From NCBI RefSeq assembly GCF_003355495.1, contig NZ_CP031337.1, forward strand, positions 1,741,001 through 1,805,000: DNA of 64,000 bases, given 5' to 3'. The notes beneath the pieces were generated by a model. That model was not told the origin of the DNA. It made no database searches and worked only from the letters and a program-made list of their open reading frames with translations. The stretch comes from Crenobacter cavernae. GTDB taxonomy: Bacteria > Pseudomonadota > Gammaproteobacteria > Burkholderiales > Chromobacteriaceae. A program made the position numbers and the translations under genes. Below are positions 27,996 through 40,577 of the stretch, in pieces (position 1 is the stretch's first letter; each line of letters starts with the position of its first letter).

Positions 27996-28982
27996 TCAGG
28001 CGACGATCTCGCCACGGGCCTGCAGGTCGGCGTGGTAGCTCGATCTGACCATCGGCCCGGCGGCGACCTGGGAAAAACCCATCGCCAGCGCCGTCTCGCG
28101 CAGGGACGCGAACTCAGAAGGCGTGACAAAGCGCTTGACCGGCAGGTGGTGGCGGCTCGGCTGCAGGTACTGGCCTAGCGTCAGCATGTCTACCTGGTGG
28201 ACTCTCAAGTCGCGCATCACGTCTACGATCTCGTCGTTGGTTTCCCCGAGGCCCAGCATCAGCCCCGACTTGGTAGGCACATCCGGCCGTTCGGCCTTGA
28301 ACGCTTCCAAGAGGGCGAGCGAATGCGCGTAGTCGGAACCCGGGCGCGCCTCGCGGTACAGGCGCGGCACTGTCTCGAGGTTGTGGTTGAACACGTCGGG
28401 CGGCACCTCGGCCAAGGTCTCGAGCGCGATCGCCATCCTGCCGCGGAAATCGGGCACCAGCGTCTCGACCTTGATGTTCGGGCTCAAGCGCCGCGTTTCG
28501 GCGATACAGGCGGCGAAGTGCGCCGCGCCGCCGTCGCGCAGGTCGTCCCTGTCTACCGACGTGATCACCACGTACTTCAGCTTCATCGCGGCGATGGTCT
28601 CGGCCAACCTTTGCGGCTCGTCGGCGTCGAGCGGGTTAGGCCGGCCGTGGCCGACGTCGCAGAACGGGCAACGGCGCGTGCAGATGTCGCCCATGATCAT
28701 GAAGGTCGCGGTGCCGTGGCTGAAGCACTCGCCCAAGTTCGGGCAGCTCGCCTCCTCGCAGACGGTGACGAGCTGGTGCTCGCGCAGCGTCTTCTTCAGT
28801 TCCAATACTTCCTTGCTGCCGGGAAACGCGGCGCGGATCCACTCCGGTTTGCGCAGCATTTCGCTGCGCTCGGTCGGCGCGATCTTCACCGGGATGCGCG
28901 CGACCTTCTCGGCGGCCGACAGCTTGACACCTGTTTTCATCGGGGCCTCCAGTTTCGCGGGCTTGACTGCGACGTCGGCCAT
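27996..28982 (-). CDS. lipA: Lipoyl synthase
   Basis: This 328-residue radical-SAM enzyme has both LipA cluster motifs: the auxiliary CEEASCPNLGEC (CxxxxCxxxxxC) and the SAM-type CTRRCPFCDVGHG (CxxxCxxC). GLGETNDEIVDVMRDL and the C-terminal SSYHADLQARGE tail follow. It inserts two sulfurs into octanoyl-carrier proteins such as GcvH. It is embedded in the glycine-cleavage cluster, five bases after gcvT, with no lipB nearby, which suggests supply of lipoyl groups to GcvH is co-regulated with the pathway. Confidence 0.95.
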   Translation of the reverse strand: MADVAVKPAKLEAPMKTGVKLSAAEKVARIPVKIAPTERSEMLRKPEWIRAAFPGSKEVLELKKTLREHQLVTVCEEASCPNLGECFSHGTATFMIMGDICTRRCPFCDVGHGRPNPLDADEPQRLAETIAAMKLKYVVITSVDRDDLRDGGAAHFAACIAETRRLSPNIKVETLVPDFRGRMAIALETLAEVPPDVFNHNLETVPRLYREARPGSDYAHSLALLEAFKAERPDVPTKSGLMLGLGETNDEIVDVMRDLRVHQVDMLTLGQYLQPSRHHLPVKRFVTPSEFASLRETALAMGFSQVAAGPMVRSSYHADLQARGEIVA

Positions 28983-28987
28983 GTCTT

Positions 28988-30097
28988 TTAGCCCCTGTAG
29001 TAGCGCTGCGGCACGAACGGGGTCTTGGCGACCTCGATAGAAATCGGCTTGCCGCGCACGATCGCGAACAGCGCGGTGCCGGCCGCCGCATGCTCGATAC
29101 CGACGTAGCCCATGCCGACCGGGCCTGCGAAGCTCGGGCCGAAGCCGCCGCTGGTGACCTTGCCGATCACGTTGCCGTTTTCGTCGGTGATCTCGGCGCC
29201 TTCGCGCACCGGCACCTTGTCCTTGACGACGAAGCCGACGCGTTTCTTCTCGACGCCGTCGGCGATCTGGCGCGCGACCACGTCGGCGCCCGGGTAGCCG
29301 CCTTCGCGCTCGCCGCCGGGGCGGCGGTTCTTAGAGATCGCCCACAAGAGGCTGCCCTCGATCGGCGTCGTCGCCTTGTCGATGTCGTGGCCGTACAGGC
29401 ACAGCCCGGCTTCGAGGCGCAGCGAGTCGCGCGCGCCGAGGCCGATCGCCTCGACTTCCGGCTCGGCCAACAGCAGCCGGGCCAGCTGTTCGGCCTTGTC
29501 GGCCGGCACCGAGATCTCGTAGCCGTCTTCGCCGGTGTAGCCCGAGCGGCTGACGTAGCACAGCACGCCGGCCAGTTCGAGCTGTGCGTTCTGCATGAAT
29601 TTCAGCTCGGCCACCGCCGGCGACAGCCGCGCCAGCACCGCAGCGGCGGAAGGGCCCTGCAGCGCCAGCAGCGCGCGGTCGGAGAGCTCCACTACCTCGC
29701 AGCCGAGGTGCTTTTTCATATGGGCGATGTCCTGCTCCTTGCACGCGGCGTTGACGACGACGTACAGGCAATCGCCGAAGTTCGACACCATCAGGTCGTC
29801 GAGGATGGCGCCGTTCTCGTCGGTGAACAGCGCGTAGCGCTGCATGCCTGTAGGCAGGTCCTGGATGTCTACCGGGACCAGGGTTTCCAGAGCCGCCGCG
29901 GCATCAGGGCCGATCAGCTTGACCTGGCCCATGTGCGACACGTCGAACAGGCCGGCCTGCAGACGGGTGTGCTGGTGTTCCTTCAAAATCCCTAGCGGAT
30001 ACTGTACCGGCATCGCGTAGCCGGCGAACGGGACCATCTTGGCGCCAAGCTCCACGTGCAGGTCGTAGAGCGGGGTGTGGTTCAGCGGTGCGTTCAT
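28988..30097 (-). CDS. gcvT: Glycine cleavage system T protein (aminomethyltransferase)
   Basis: The 369-residue protein is full-length GcvT. It starts NHTPLYDLHVELGAKMVPFAGY, has AGLFDVSHMGQV, DENGAILDDLMVSN, the folate-binding YTGEDGYEISVP, LGARDSLRLEAGLCLYGHD and the C-terminal barrel with GKVTSGGFGPSF. It transfers the aminomethyl carbon from GcvH to THF, giving 5,10-methylene-THF and ammonia. It sits between sdaA and lipA, ten and five bases from each, so the genes are probably co-transcribed. Confidence 0.96.
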   Translation of the reverse strand: MNAPLNHTPLYDLHVELGAKMVPFAGYAMPVQYPLGILKEHQHTRLQAGLFDVSHMGQVKLIGPDAAAALETLVPVDIQDLPTGMQRYALFTDENGAILDDLMVSNFGDCLYVVVNAACKEQDIAHMKKHLGCEVVELSDRALLALQGPSAAAVLARLSPAVAELKFMQNAQLELAGVLCYVSRSGYTGEDGYEISVPADKAEQLARLLLAEPEVEAIGLGARDSLRLEAGLCLYGHDIDKATTPIEGSLLWAISKNRRPGGEREGGYPGADVVARQIADGVEKKRVGFVVKDKVPVREGAEITDENGNVIGKVTSGGFGPSFAGPVGMGYVGIEHAAAGTALFAIVRGKPISIEVAKTPFVPQRYYRG

Positions 30098-30107
30098 TGT
30101 TTGTCCT

Positions 30108-31487
<1,380 letters not shown>

Positions 31488-31506
31488 GATGCGCGCCTCC
31501 TTACGT

Positions 31507-32760
31507 TTACTTGCCGTACACTGGGAAGGCCGCGCACAGCTCGGCGACCTGGCGGCGCACCCGCGCGATGACTTCCGGATTTTCTATATCGGCGAGGATG
31601 TCGCAGATCCAGCCGGCGATCGCGCGCACTTCCGGTTCCTTGAAGCCGCGCGTGGTCGCCGCCGGCGTGCCGATGCGGATGCCGCTCGTCACGAACGGCG
31701 ATTGCGGGTCGTCAGGCACCGCGTTCTTGTTGACGGTGATGTGCGCGGCGCCGAGCGCGGCGTCGGCCGCCTTGCCGGTAAGCCCCTGGCGGATCAGCGA
31801 CAGCAGGAACAGGTGGTTGTCGGTGCCGCCCGACACGATGTCATAACCGCGCTCGAGAAATACCGCCGCCATCGCGCGCGCGTTGGCGATCACCTGCTGC
31901 TGGTACGCCTTGAACCCGGGCTGCAGCGCCTCCTGGAACGCGACGGCCTTGGCGGCGATCACGTGCATCAGCGGGCCGCCCTGGATGCCTGGGAAGACGA
32001 TAGAGTTCAGCTTCTTCTCGATCTCGGGGTTGGACTTCGCGAGGATCAGGCCGCCGCGCGGGCCGCGCAGCGTCTTGTGCGTGGTGGTGGTCACCACGTC
32101 GGCGAACGGCAGCGGGTTAGGGTAGAGGCCCGCGGCGACGAGGCCGGCGACGTGCGCCATGTCGACGAGCAGGTAGGCGCCGACCTTGTCGGCGATCGCG
32201 CGGAAGCGCGCCCAGTCGATCACACGCGAATAGGCCGAGAAGCCGGCGACGATCAGCTTCGGCTGGTGTTCGAGCGCGAGTTTTTCGACCTCTTCGTAGT
32301 CGATCAGGCCGGCCTTGTCGATGCCGTACTGGACCGCTTTATAAATCTTGCCCGAGAAGTTGACCGACGCGCCGTGGGTCAGGTGGCCGCCGTGCGCGAG
32401 GCTCATGCCGAGCACCACGTCGTGCGGCTGGATCAGCGCCATGTAGACGGCGGCGTTGGCCTGGCTTCCGGAATGAGGCTGCACGTTCGCGTAGTCGGCG
32501 CCGAACAGTTGCTTGGCGCGGTCTATAGCGAGCTGCTCTACCACGTCTACATGTTCGCAGCCGCCGTAGTAGCGCTTGCTCGGGTAGCCCTCGGCGTACT
32601 TGTTGGTCAGCACCGAACCCTGCGCCTGGATCACGCGCGGGCTCGCGTAGTTTTCCGACGCGATCAGCTCGATGTGGTCTTCCTGGCGCAGGCGTTCGCC
32701 TTCCATCGCCTGCCACAGCGCGTCGTCGAAACCGGCGATCTGCATGTCTTTATTGAACAT
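31507..32760 (-). CDS. glyA: Serine hydroxymethyltransferase
   Basis: The 417-residue PLP enzyme begins MFNKDMQIAGFDDALWQAM and has HIELIASENYASPRV, YAEGYPSKRYYGGCE, LLVDMAHVAGLVAAG and the Schiff-base lysine in TTTTHKTLRGPRGG. It interconverts serine and glycine using methylene-THF, linking the glycine-cleavage genes on either side. The start at 32760 has AGGAGAGAAGA just upstream. It is preceded by the inverted repeat pair at 32792-32828. Confidence 0.96.
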   Translation of the reverse strand: MFNKDMQIAGFDDALWQAMEGERLRQEDHIELIASENYASPRVIQAQGSVLTNKYAEGYPSKRYYGGCEHVDVVEQLAIDRAKQLFGADYANVQPHSGSQANAAVYMALIQPHDVVLGMSLAHGGHLTHGASVNFSGKIYKAVQYGIDKAGLIDYEEVEKLALEHQPKLIVAGFSAYSRVIDWARFRAIADKVGAYLLVDMAHVAGLVAAGLYPNPLPFADVVTTTTHKTLRGPRGGLILAKSNPEIEKKLNSIVFPGIQGGPLMHVIAAKAVAFQEALQPGFKAYQQQVIANARAMAAVFLERGYDIVSGGTDNHLFLLSLIRQGLTGKAADAALGAAHITVNKNAVPDDPQSPFVTSGIRIGTPAATTRGFKEPEVRAIAGWICDILADIENPEVIARVRRQVAELCAAFPVYGK

Positions 32761-32791
32761 TCTTCTCTCCTTTGTGGGGATGCGGCCCGGG

Positions 32792-32828
32792 CTCGGCCAA
32801 CCTTGGGGATGGTAAAAGGTTGGCCGAG
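32792..32828. repeat. Inverted pair of the TTGGCCGAG repeat between gcvP and glyA
   Basis: CTCGGCCAA (32792-32800) and TTGGCCGAG (32820-32828), with matching AACCTT/AAGGTT extensions, form a hairpin of about 16 paired bases with a loop of about 12. It has no adjoining T-run, so gcvP-glyA read-through remains possible. Confidence 0.85.
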
Positions 32829-32840
32829 CCTGGCGCGTTT

Positions 32841-35711
<2,871 letters not shown>

Positions 35712-35726
35712 GGCGGTCTCCCGGGA

Positions 35727-36107
35727 TCAGGCGAGGTCGCCGACCAGTTGCTGGTAGGCGGTTTCGGTCAGGAGACCGGCAAGCTCCTCTGCGTCGTCGA
35801 GCTTGACCTTGAAGAACCAGCCGTCAGAAAGCGGTGCGTCGTTGACGAGAGACGGCTCGCCTTCGAGCGCGGCGTTCACCTCGACGATGGTGCCGGCGAC
35901 CGGGATCTTGATCTCGCCGGCGGCCTTCACCGATTCGATCGTCGCCGCCTCGTCGCCGGCGGCGAAACGCTCGCCGACCTTCGGCAGCTGCACGAATACG
36001 ATGTCGCCGAGCTGTTCCTGCGCGAAGCCGGTGATGCCGACGGTCGCGGTGCCGTCAGCCTCGCTGCGCAGCCATTCGTGGGATTCGGTGAATTTGATGT
36101 CGCTCAT
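35727..36107 (-). CDS. gcvH: Glycine cleavage system H protein
   Basis: This 126-residue lipoyl carrier starts MSDIKFTESHEWLRSE. The lipoylated lysine is Lys61 in the ESVKAAGEI motif, and the IVFVQLPKVGERF strand and the C-terminal helix are present. It shuttles the aminomethyl intermediate between GcvP, GcvT and dihydrolipoamide dehydrogenase. It is the first gene of the cluster. The AGGAGAGAGAC site lies downstream of a tandem glycine riboswitch. Confidence 0.97.
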   Translation of the reverse strand: MSDIKFTESHEWLRSEADGTATVGITGFAQEQLGDIVFVQLPKVGERFAAGDEAATIESVKAAGEIKIPVAGTIVEVNAALEGEPSLVNDAPLSDGWFFKVKLDDAEELAGLLTETAYQQLVGDLA

Positions 36108-36227
36108 GTCTCTCTCCTGACGGGTGAAGTGCGGATGAATCCGACGTCACGGTCAAGAAGACGGAGCGGGCGAATGCGGGGAAGGGCATCCGGAACGCGG
36201 GCGCGCACTTGACTTGACGTCGGTTGG

Positions 36228-36440
36228 CGCCCCCTCTGTCCGTTTGCCTGAGAGATTACGGTGACGGGGTGAGACCCATCGCCTTCCTTCGGCGAGGCGA
36301 CCGGGCCTGGCGTGTCCACGATGGACGGCCTCGGTGCCTTCTCTCCAGAGAGCTCGTCGACGCGGCAGTCCTTTTGCCTGAGAGTTTCTGGGGCGATACC
36401 CCTTCGGCGCCGCCATTCAAGGCGATCTCTCCCGCTGCGT
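36228..36440 (-). promoter_or_regulatory. Tandem glycine riboswitch upstream of gcvH
   Basis: Two aptamers in series are visible on the minus strand. The first (about 36440-36365) opens GCGGGAGAG and ends with the conserved CTCTCAGGCAAAAGGAC. The second (about 36355-36228) has the CTCTGGAGAG and ATCTCTCAGGCAAACGGACAG landmarks. Tandem glycine aptamers typically switch on gcv genes when glycine is abundant. The structure begins about ten bases after the predicted transcription start. Confidence 0.95.
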
Positions 36441-36457
36441 CACATAAGCTGATTGGC

Positions 36458-36486
36458 AATTTAATTAATCGGTTTTTGAATGTCAA
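36458..36486 (-). promoter_or_regulatory. Sigma-70 promoter for the gcvHP-glyA-sdaA-gcvT-lipA-purU-metF cluster
   Basis: On the minus strand TTGACA (36486-36481), a 17-base spacer and TAAATT (36463-36458) form a near-consensus promoter. It would place the transcript start at about 36450, just ahead of the riboswitch. Confidence 0.75.
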
Positions 36487-36785
36487 CCGGCCAAGTCGTA
36501 AAAAATCGGGGCCCGAAAGAAATATAAAAATCGCGCAGAGGGTAAATGATTAAGGGTTTTACCGGGGACGGAAACGCCCGTCAGGCGGGGATTTCGGCGG
36601 GGTGTGAAAAAAGGGCGACATAATGATTCGGCGAAAAGACAAGGGGGAACCCGCGTGTTTGAAAACGGCTATTGCGGTGCAATAACGGTGATGACGAGAA
36701 AATATTCAGTCGCGGCGTGGGAAACTGGATTTTGAAACGCTTGTTTTTGCTGCGAAGCACAAAATAAAGACGGTGCCGGCGCCGA

Positions 36786-36815
36786 TTGACGCGAACGCAC
36801 GTCGCTTCCTAGAGT
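36786..36815 (+). promoter_or_regulatory. Candidate sigma-70 promoter for the permease gene
   Basis: TTGACG (36786-36791), an 18-base spacer and TAGAGT (36810-36815) lie just upstream of the second riboswitch, mirroring the gcv side. The intervening 36487-36785 is AT-rich and holds no gene or other feature I can support. Confidence 0.5.
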
Positions 36816-36831
36816 GCGATCAGCCTAGCGA

Positions 36832-37030
36832 ACGCAGCGGGAGAGATCGCCTTGAATGGCGGCGCCGAAGGGGTATCGCCCCAGAAACTCTCAGGCAAAA
36901 GGACCGTTGCGTTGATGGGCACTCTGGAGAGTAGGCCGCGGGACGTCGTCGCACAACCCGTAGGCCTCGCCGAAGGAAAGGCGCCGACGAGAGTCGGCGC
37001 CGTCAATCTCTCAGGCAAACGGACAGAGGG
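36832..37030 (+). promoter_or_regulatory. Tandem glycine riboswitch upstream of amino-acid permease
   Basis: The first aptamer (36832-36904) is a perfect 73-base inverted copy of the first gcv aptamer. The second, about 36910-37030, has its own helices but keeps CTCTGGAGAG and the ending ATCTCTCAGGCAAACGGACAG. The downstream leader is about 260 nt with no clear T-run hairpin, so control may be translational or Rho-linked. Confidence 0.95.
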
Positions 37031-37132
37031 GGCATGCGCATCGGCCAGGGCCTGCCGTCGACCGACTGCAGGAACCCGGCCGGTCTCGGCCGCCGTCCGG
37101 CGGCGTCTCGCCCCCGTCTGAGGAGTCTTGCC

Positions 37133-37150
37133 ATGAACACGTCACGCTAG
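37133..37150 (+). CDS. Five-codon leader ORF (MNTSR) after the riboswitch
   Basis: ATG AAC ACG TCA CGC TAG is preceded at a spacing of seven bases by GAGGAG, the best ribosome-binding site in this leader. It lies between the riboswitch and the permease start. It may be a leader peptide coupling translation to riboswitch control, or the vestige of a lost gene. Confidence 0.35.
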   Translation: MNTSR

Positions 37151-37293
37151 CGCACTCCATCAGGTCGCGCCGGCCCACAAGGCCACCCGACCTTTCATCC
37201 GGCCCGCTCATCCGGCGGTCCGGTCCGTGCATCTTCTGGAGAAAGCCCCCGACAGCGTCCCCGACAGAGGGCTGCCCCGGGGTGGGAGAAATC

Positions 37294-38691
37294 ATGCAGC
37301 AAACACCGCAACAAGAAACCTTACACCGCGGCCTCGAAGAGAGGCACATCAACCTGATGGCGCTCGGCGCCGCGATCGGCGTCGGCCTGTTCCTCGGCTC
37401 GGCCAAGGCGATCAAGCTCGCCGGCCCGGCGATCATGATCTCGTACGCGCTCGGCGGCTTCGCCATCTTCCTGATCATGCGCGCGCTCGGCGAGATGGCG
37501 ATCCATAACCCGGTCGCCGGCTCGTTCAGCCGCTACGCTAAGGACTATATTGGCCCGCTGACCGGCTATCTGACCGGCTGGACCTACTGGTTCATGTGGA
37601 TCGTCACCTGCATGGCCGAGATCACCGCGGTCGGCGTCTATATGGGGATGTGGTACCCGGACGTGCCGCCGTGGATCTGGGCGCTGTCGGCGCTGGTGAT
37701 CATGGGCTCGGTCAACTTCATCGCGGTCAAGGCCTACGGTGAGTTCGAGTTCTGGTTCGCGCTGATCAAGATCGTCACCATCGTGCTGATGATCGTGTCG
37801 GGCGGCGGGATGATCTTCTTCGGACTCGCCAACGACGGGCAAGCGCTGGGCATCGCCAACCTGTTCAGCCACGGCGGCTTCATGCCCAAGGGCTTCGAAG
37901 GCGTGCTGATGGCGCTGCCGATGGTGATGTTCGCCTATCTGGGCGTAGAGATGATCGGCCTGACCGCCGGCGAAGCGAAGAACCCGAAGAAAACGCTCGC
38001 GCGCGCGGTCGACTCGGTATTCTGGCGGATTTTGATTTTCTATATCGGCGCGCTGTTCGTGATCCTGTCGATCTATCCGTGGAACGAGATCGGCGCCAAG
38101 GGCAGCCCGTTCGTGATGACCTTCGAGAAGATGGGCATCCCGGCCGCCGCCGGCCTGATCAACTTCGTCGTGCTGACCGCGGCGCTGTCGTCGTGCAACA
38201 GCGGCATCTTCAGCACCGGCCGCATGCTGTTCAATCTGTCCGAACAGTCTCAGGCGCATCCGCTGTTCGCGAAGCTCGGCAAAAACGGCGTGCCGAACGC
38301 CGCGGTGCTGGTGTCGTGCGTGCTGCTCTTGATCGGCGTCGCGCTCAACTACGTCGCGCCGGAAGAGGTGTTCACCTGGTTCACCGCCATCGCGACCTTC
38401 GGCGCGATCTGGACCTGGGCGGTCATCCTGTTGGCGCAGATGAACTTCCGCAAGACGCTGAGCGCCGCCGAGCTGGCCGAGCTGCCGAGCAAGATGCCTC
38501 TCTTCCCGTACGGCTCGTATATCGCGCTGGCCTTCCTCGCGCTTGTGATCGGCGTGATGACCTACTTCCCGGACACCCGCGTCGCGCTGATCGTCGGCCC
38601 GGGCTGGCTCGTACTGCTGATCGCGGTCTACTACGGCACGGGCATGCACCGCAAGACGGCCGAGCCGCGCCTGCAGACCGAGAGCCGCTGA
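37294..38691 (+). CDS. APC-family amino-acid permease under glycine riboswitch
   Basis: The 465-residue membrane protein has about 12 hydrophobic segments and the amino-acid transporter start RGLEERHINLMALGAAIGVGL, with the GxGLF-type substrate loop in helix 1. GEMAIHNPVAGSFSRYAKDY follows. It most resembles the AAT group (proline, histidine and D-Ala/D-Ser/glycine permeases). The riboswitch argues for glycine (or D-serine/D-alanine) as substrate; direction of transport is not certain. ATG at 37294 has GGGAG upstream; a GTG four codons earlier is possible. Confidence 0.85.
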   Translation: MQQTPQQETLHRGLEERHINLMALGAAIGVGLFLGSAKAIKLAGPAIMISYALGGFAIFLIMRALGEMAIHNPVAGSFSRYAKDYIGPLTGYLTGWTYWFMWIVTCMAEITAVGVYMGMWYPDVPPWIWALSALVIMGSVNFIAVKAYGEFEFWFALIKIVTIVLMIVSGGGMIFFGLANDGQALGIANLFSHGGFMPKGFEGVLMALPMVMFAYLGVEMIGLTAGEAKNPKKTLARAVDSVFWRILIFYIGALFVILSIYPWNEIGAKGSPFVMTFEKMGIPAAAGLINFVVLTAALSSCNSGIFSTGRMLFNLSEQSQAHPLFAKLGKNGVPNAAVLVSCVLLLIGVALNYVAPEEVFTWFTAIATFGAIWTWAVILLAQMNFRKTLSAAELAELPSKMPLFPYGSYIALAFLALVIGVMTYFPDTRVALIVGPGWLVLLIAVYYGTGMHRKTAEPRLQTESR

Positions 38692-38721
38692 GTCGCTCCC
38701 ATCTTCACACATGCAACACGC

Positions 38722-38748
38722 AGCCCCGCCGTTCAGGCGGGGCTTTTT
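38722..38748 (+). terminator. Intrinsic terminator after the permease
   Basis: AGCCCCGCC and GGCGGGGCT pair across a four-base loop and are followed by TTTTT, about 30 bases past the permease stop. Confidence 0.9.
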
Positions 38749-38816
38749 CGTGGCCGGGCGTTCGAGCCTCGACGTTGGCCGAGGCCGCGCCGGCGCCATT
38801 GGGGTCGGGGCCGGAC

Positions 38817-38842
38817 GCAAAAAAGCCGGGCTTGCGCCCGGC
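38817..38842 (-). terminator. Intrinsic terminator of the GMC dehydrogenase operon
   Basis: On the minus strand GCCGGGC, a four-base loop and GCCCGGC are followed by TTTTTT, 13 bases after the dehydrogenase stop. Confidence 0.85.
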
Positions 38843-38854
38843 CATCTCGCGGCC

Positions 38855-40540
38855 TCAGGCCGCGACCTTGCGCCGGGGCGAGTGGCTGCGCTGCTGCGTC
38901 TCCCAGTTCGCGGCCAGGCCGACCGGCGCGTCGGACGGCAGCAGCGGCGGCCTGCCGCGCACCAGGTCGGCGGCGCGCTCGGCCAACATGATGGTCGGCG
39001 CGTTCAGGTTGCCGTTCGGCTCGGTCGGGAACACCGACGAGTCGATCACGCGCAGCCCGGCTATGCCGCGTACGCGCAGTTCCGAATCGACCACCGCCAT
39101 GTCGTCCTCGCCCATGCGGCACGAGCCGCACGGGTGCATGGTGCTTTCCATGTTGGCGCGCACGAAGGCGTCGATCTCGTCGTCGGTCTGAACCTGAGGC
39201 CCCGGCGCCAGCTCGACGCCGCGGTAGCGGTCCATCGCCGGCTGGCCGATGATCTCGCGCGTCAGCCGCACACAGCGGCGGAAGCCCTCGCGATCCTCCT
39301 CGCTCTCTAGATAGTTGAAGCGGATCTCGGGATGGACGTAGGGGTCGGCCGACAGCGCGCGCACGTGGCCGCGGCTCTTGGGCTTGTTCGGCCCGGTCAG
39401 CACCATGAAGCCGTGGCCCTTGAACGGCTTGTCGCCATCGTAGCGCATCGCCGCGGGCAGGAAGTGGAACTGGATGTCCGGCCAGCGCAGGCCGACCTCA
39501 GAGCGGATGAAGCCGCCCGCCTCGAAGTGGTTGCTGGCGCCCAGGCCGTCCTTGAACAGCAGCCAGCGCAGGCCGATCATCATCTTGCCGAACAGCCCCA
39601 TCTTGCCGTTCAGCGTGACCGGCTCCTTGCATTCGTACTGGATGTAGATTTCCGAGTGGTCCTGCAGGTTCTCGCCGACGCCGGGCAGGTCGTGCTTGAC
39701 GGCGATGCCGGCCTTCTTGAGCACCTCGGCCGGGCCGATGCCCGAGCGCTGCAACAGGTGCGGCGAGCCGATCGGGCCGGACGACACCAGCACCTCGCGC
39801 CGGCAGCGCACGGTATGGGTGACGCCGCCCTGGTCGTAGACGACGCCGACCGCGCGCTTGCCTTCCAGGATGATCTGCCGCGTCATCGCGTGGGTGACGA
39901 CGGTCAGGTTCGGCCGCCGCATCGCCGGGCGCAGATAGGCGTTGGCGGTGGACCAGCGCACGCCGTTCTTGACCGTCATGTGCATCGCACCGAAGCCTTC
40001 CTGCATGTGGCCGTTGCAGTCCTCGGTCTTGATGTAGCCGGCCTCTGCGCCGGCTTCCACCCAGGCGCCATACAACGGGTTCTGCATATTGTTGCCGTTG
40101 TTGGTGCTCAGGGGGCCGTCGGCGCCGCGGTAGTCGTCGCCGCCGAACTTGTAGCTCTCGGCGCGCTTGAAATACGGCAGGCAGTTGCGGTAGCCCCAGC
40201 CCTTCGCGCCCAGTTCTTCCCACTCGTCGAAGTCGTAGGCGTGGCCGCGGATGTAGACCAGGCCGTTGATCGACGAGGAGCCGCCGAGCACCTTGCCGCG
40301 CGGGCAGTGCAGGCGCCGGTTGTCGAGGTGCGGCTCGGGGGTGGTTTCGTAGCGCCAGTTGAACTTCTTGGTGTTCATCGGCAGCGAGAACGCGCTCGGC
40401 ATCTGGATGATGACGCTCTTGTCGCTGCCGCCGAATTCCAGCACCAGCACCGAGACGTTCGCGTCCTCGGTCAGGCGGTTGGCCAGCACGCAGCCGGCGG
40501 AACCGGCGCCGACGATGATGTAGTCGAATTCGTTTGCCAT
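38855..40540 (-). CDS. GMC-family alcohol dehydrogenase, choline-dehydrogenase-like
   Basis: The 561-residue flavoprotein has the FAD-binding GAGSAGCVLANRL (11-23), the GMC signatures RGKVLGGSSSINGLVY and SSGPIGSPHLLQRSGIG, and the C-terminal active-site segment with MHPCGSCRMG and PNGNLNAPTIMLAERAADL. It oxidises a primary alcohol to the aldehyde. Sequence resembles BetA (choline), but no betB/betI/betT context exists; instead it is last in an operon with an aldehyde dehydrogenase, an NCS1 permease and a ureohydrolase. The substrate may therefore be a guanidino or other amino alcohol. Confidence 0.88.
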   Translation of the reverse strand: MANEFDYIIVGAGSAGCVLANRLTEDANVSVLVLEFGGSDKSVIIQMPSAFSLPMNTKKFNWRYETTPEPHLDNRRLHCPRGKVLGGSSSINGLVYIRGHAYDFDEWEELGAKGWGYRNCLPYFKRAESYKFGGDDYRGADGPLSTNNGNNMQNPLYGAWVEAGAEAGYIKTEDCNGHMQEGFGAMHMTVKNGVRWSTANAYLRPAMRRPNLTVVTHAMTRQIILEGKRAVGVVYDQGGVTHTVRCRREVLVSSGPIGSPHLLQRSGIGPAEVLKKAGIAVKHDLPGVGENLQDHSEIYIQYECKEPVTLNGKMGLFGKMMIGLRWLLFKDGLGASNHFEAGGFIRSEVGLRWPDIQFHFLPAAMRYDGDKPFKGHGFMVLTGPNKPKSRGHVRALSADPYVHPEIRFNYLESEEDREGFRRCVRLTREIIGQPAMDRYRGVELAPGPQVQTDDEIDAFVRANMESTMHPCGSCRMGEDDMAVVDSELRVRGIAGLRVIDSSVFPTEPNGNLNAPTIMLAERAADLVRGRPPLLPSDAPVGLAANWETQQRSHSPRRKVAA

Positions 40541-40577
40541 GATTCTTCTCTCCGTGGATGGCGCGGCCCGGGGCCGC

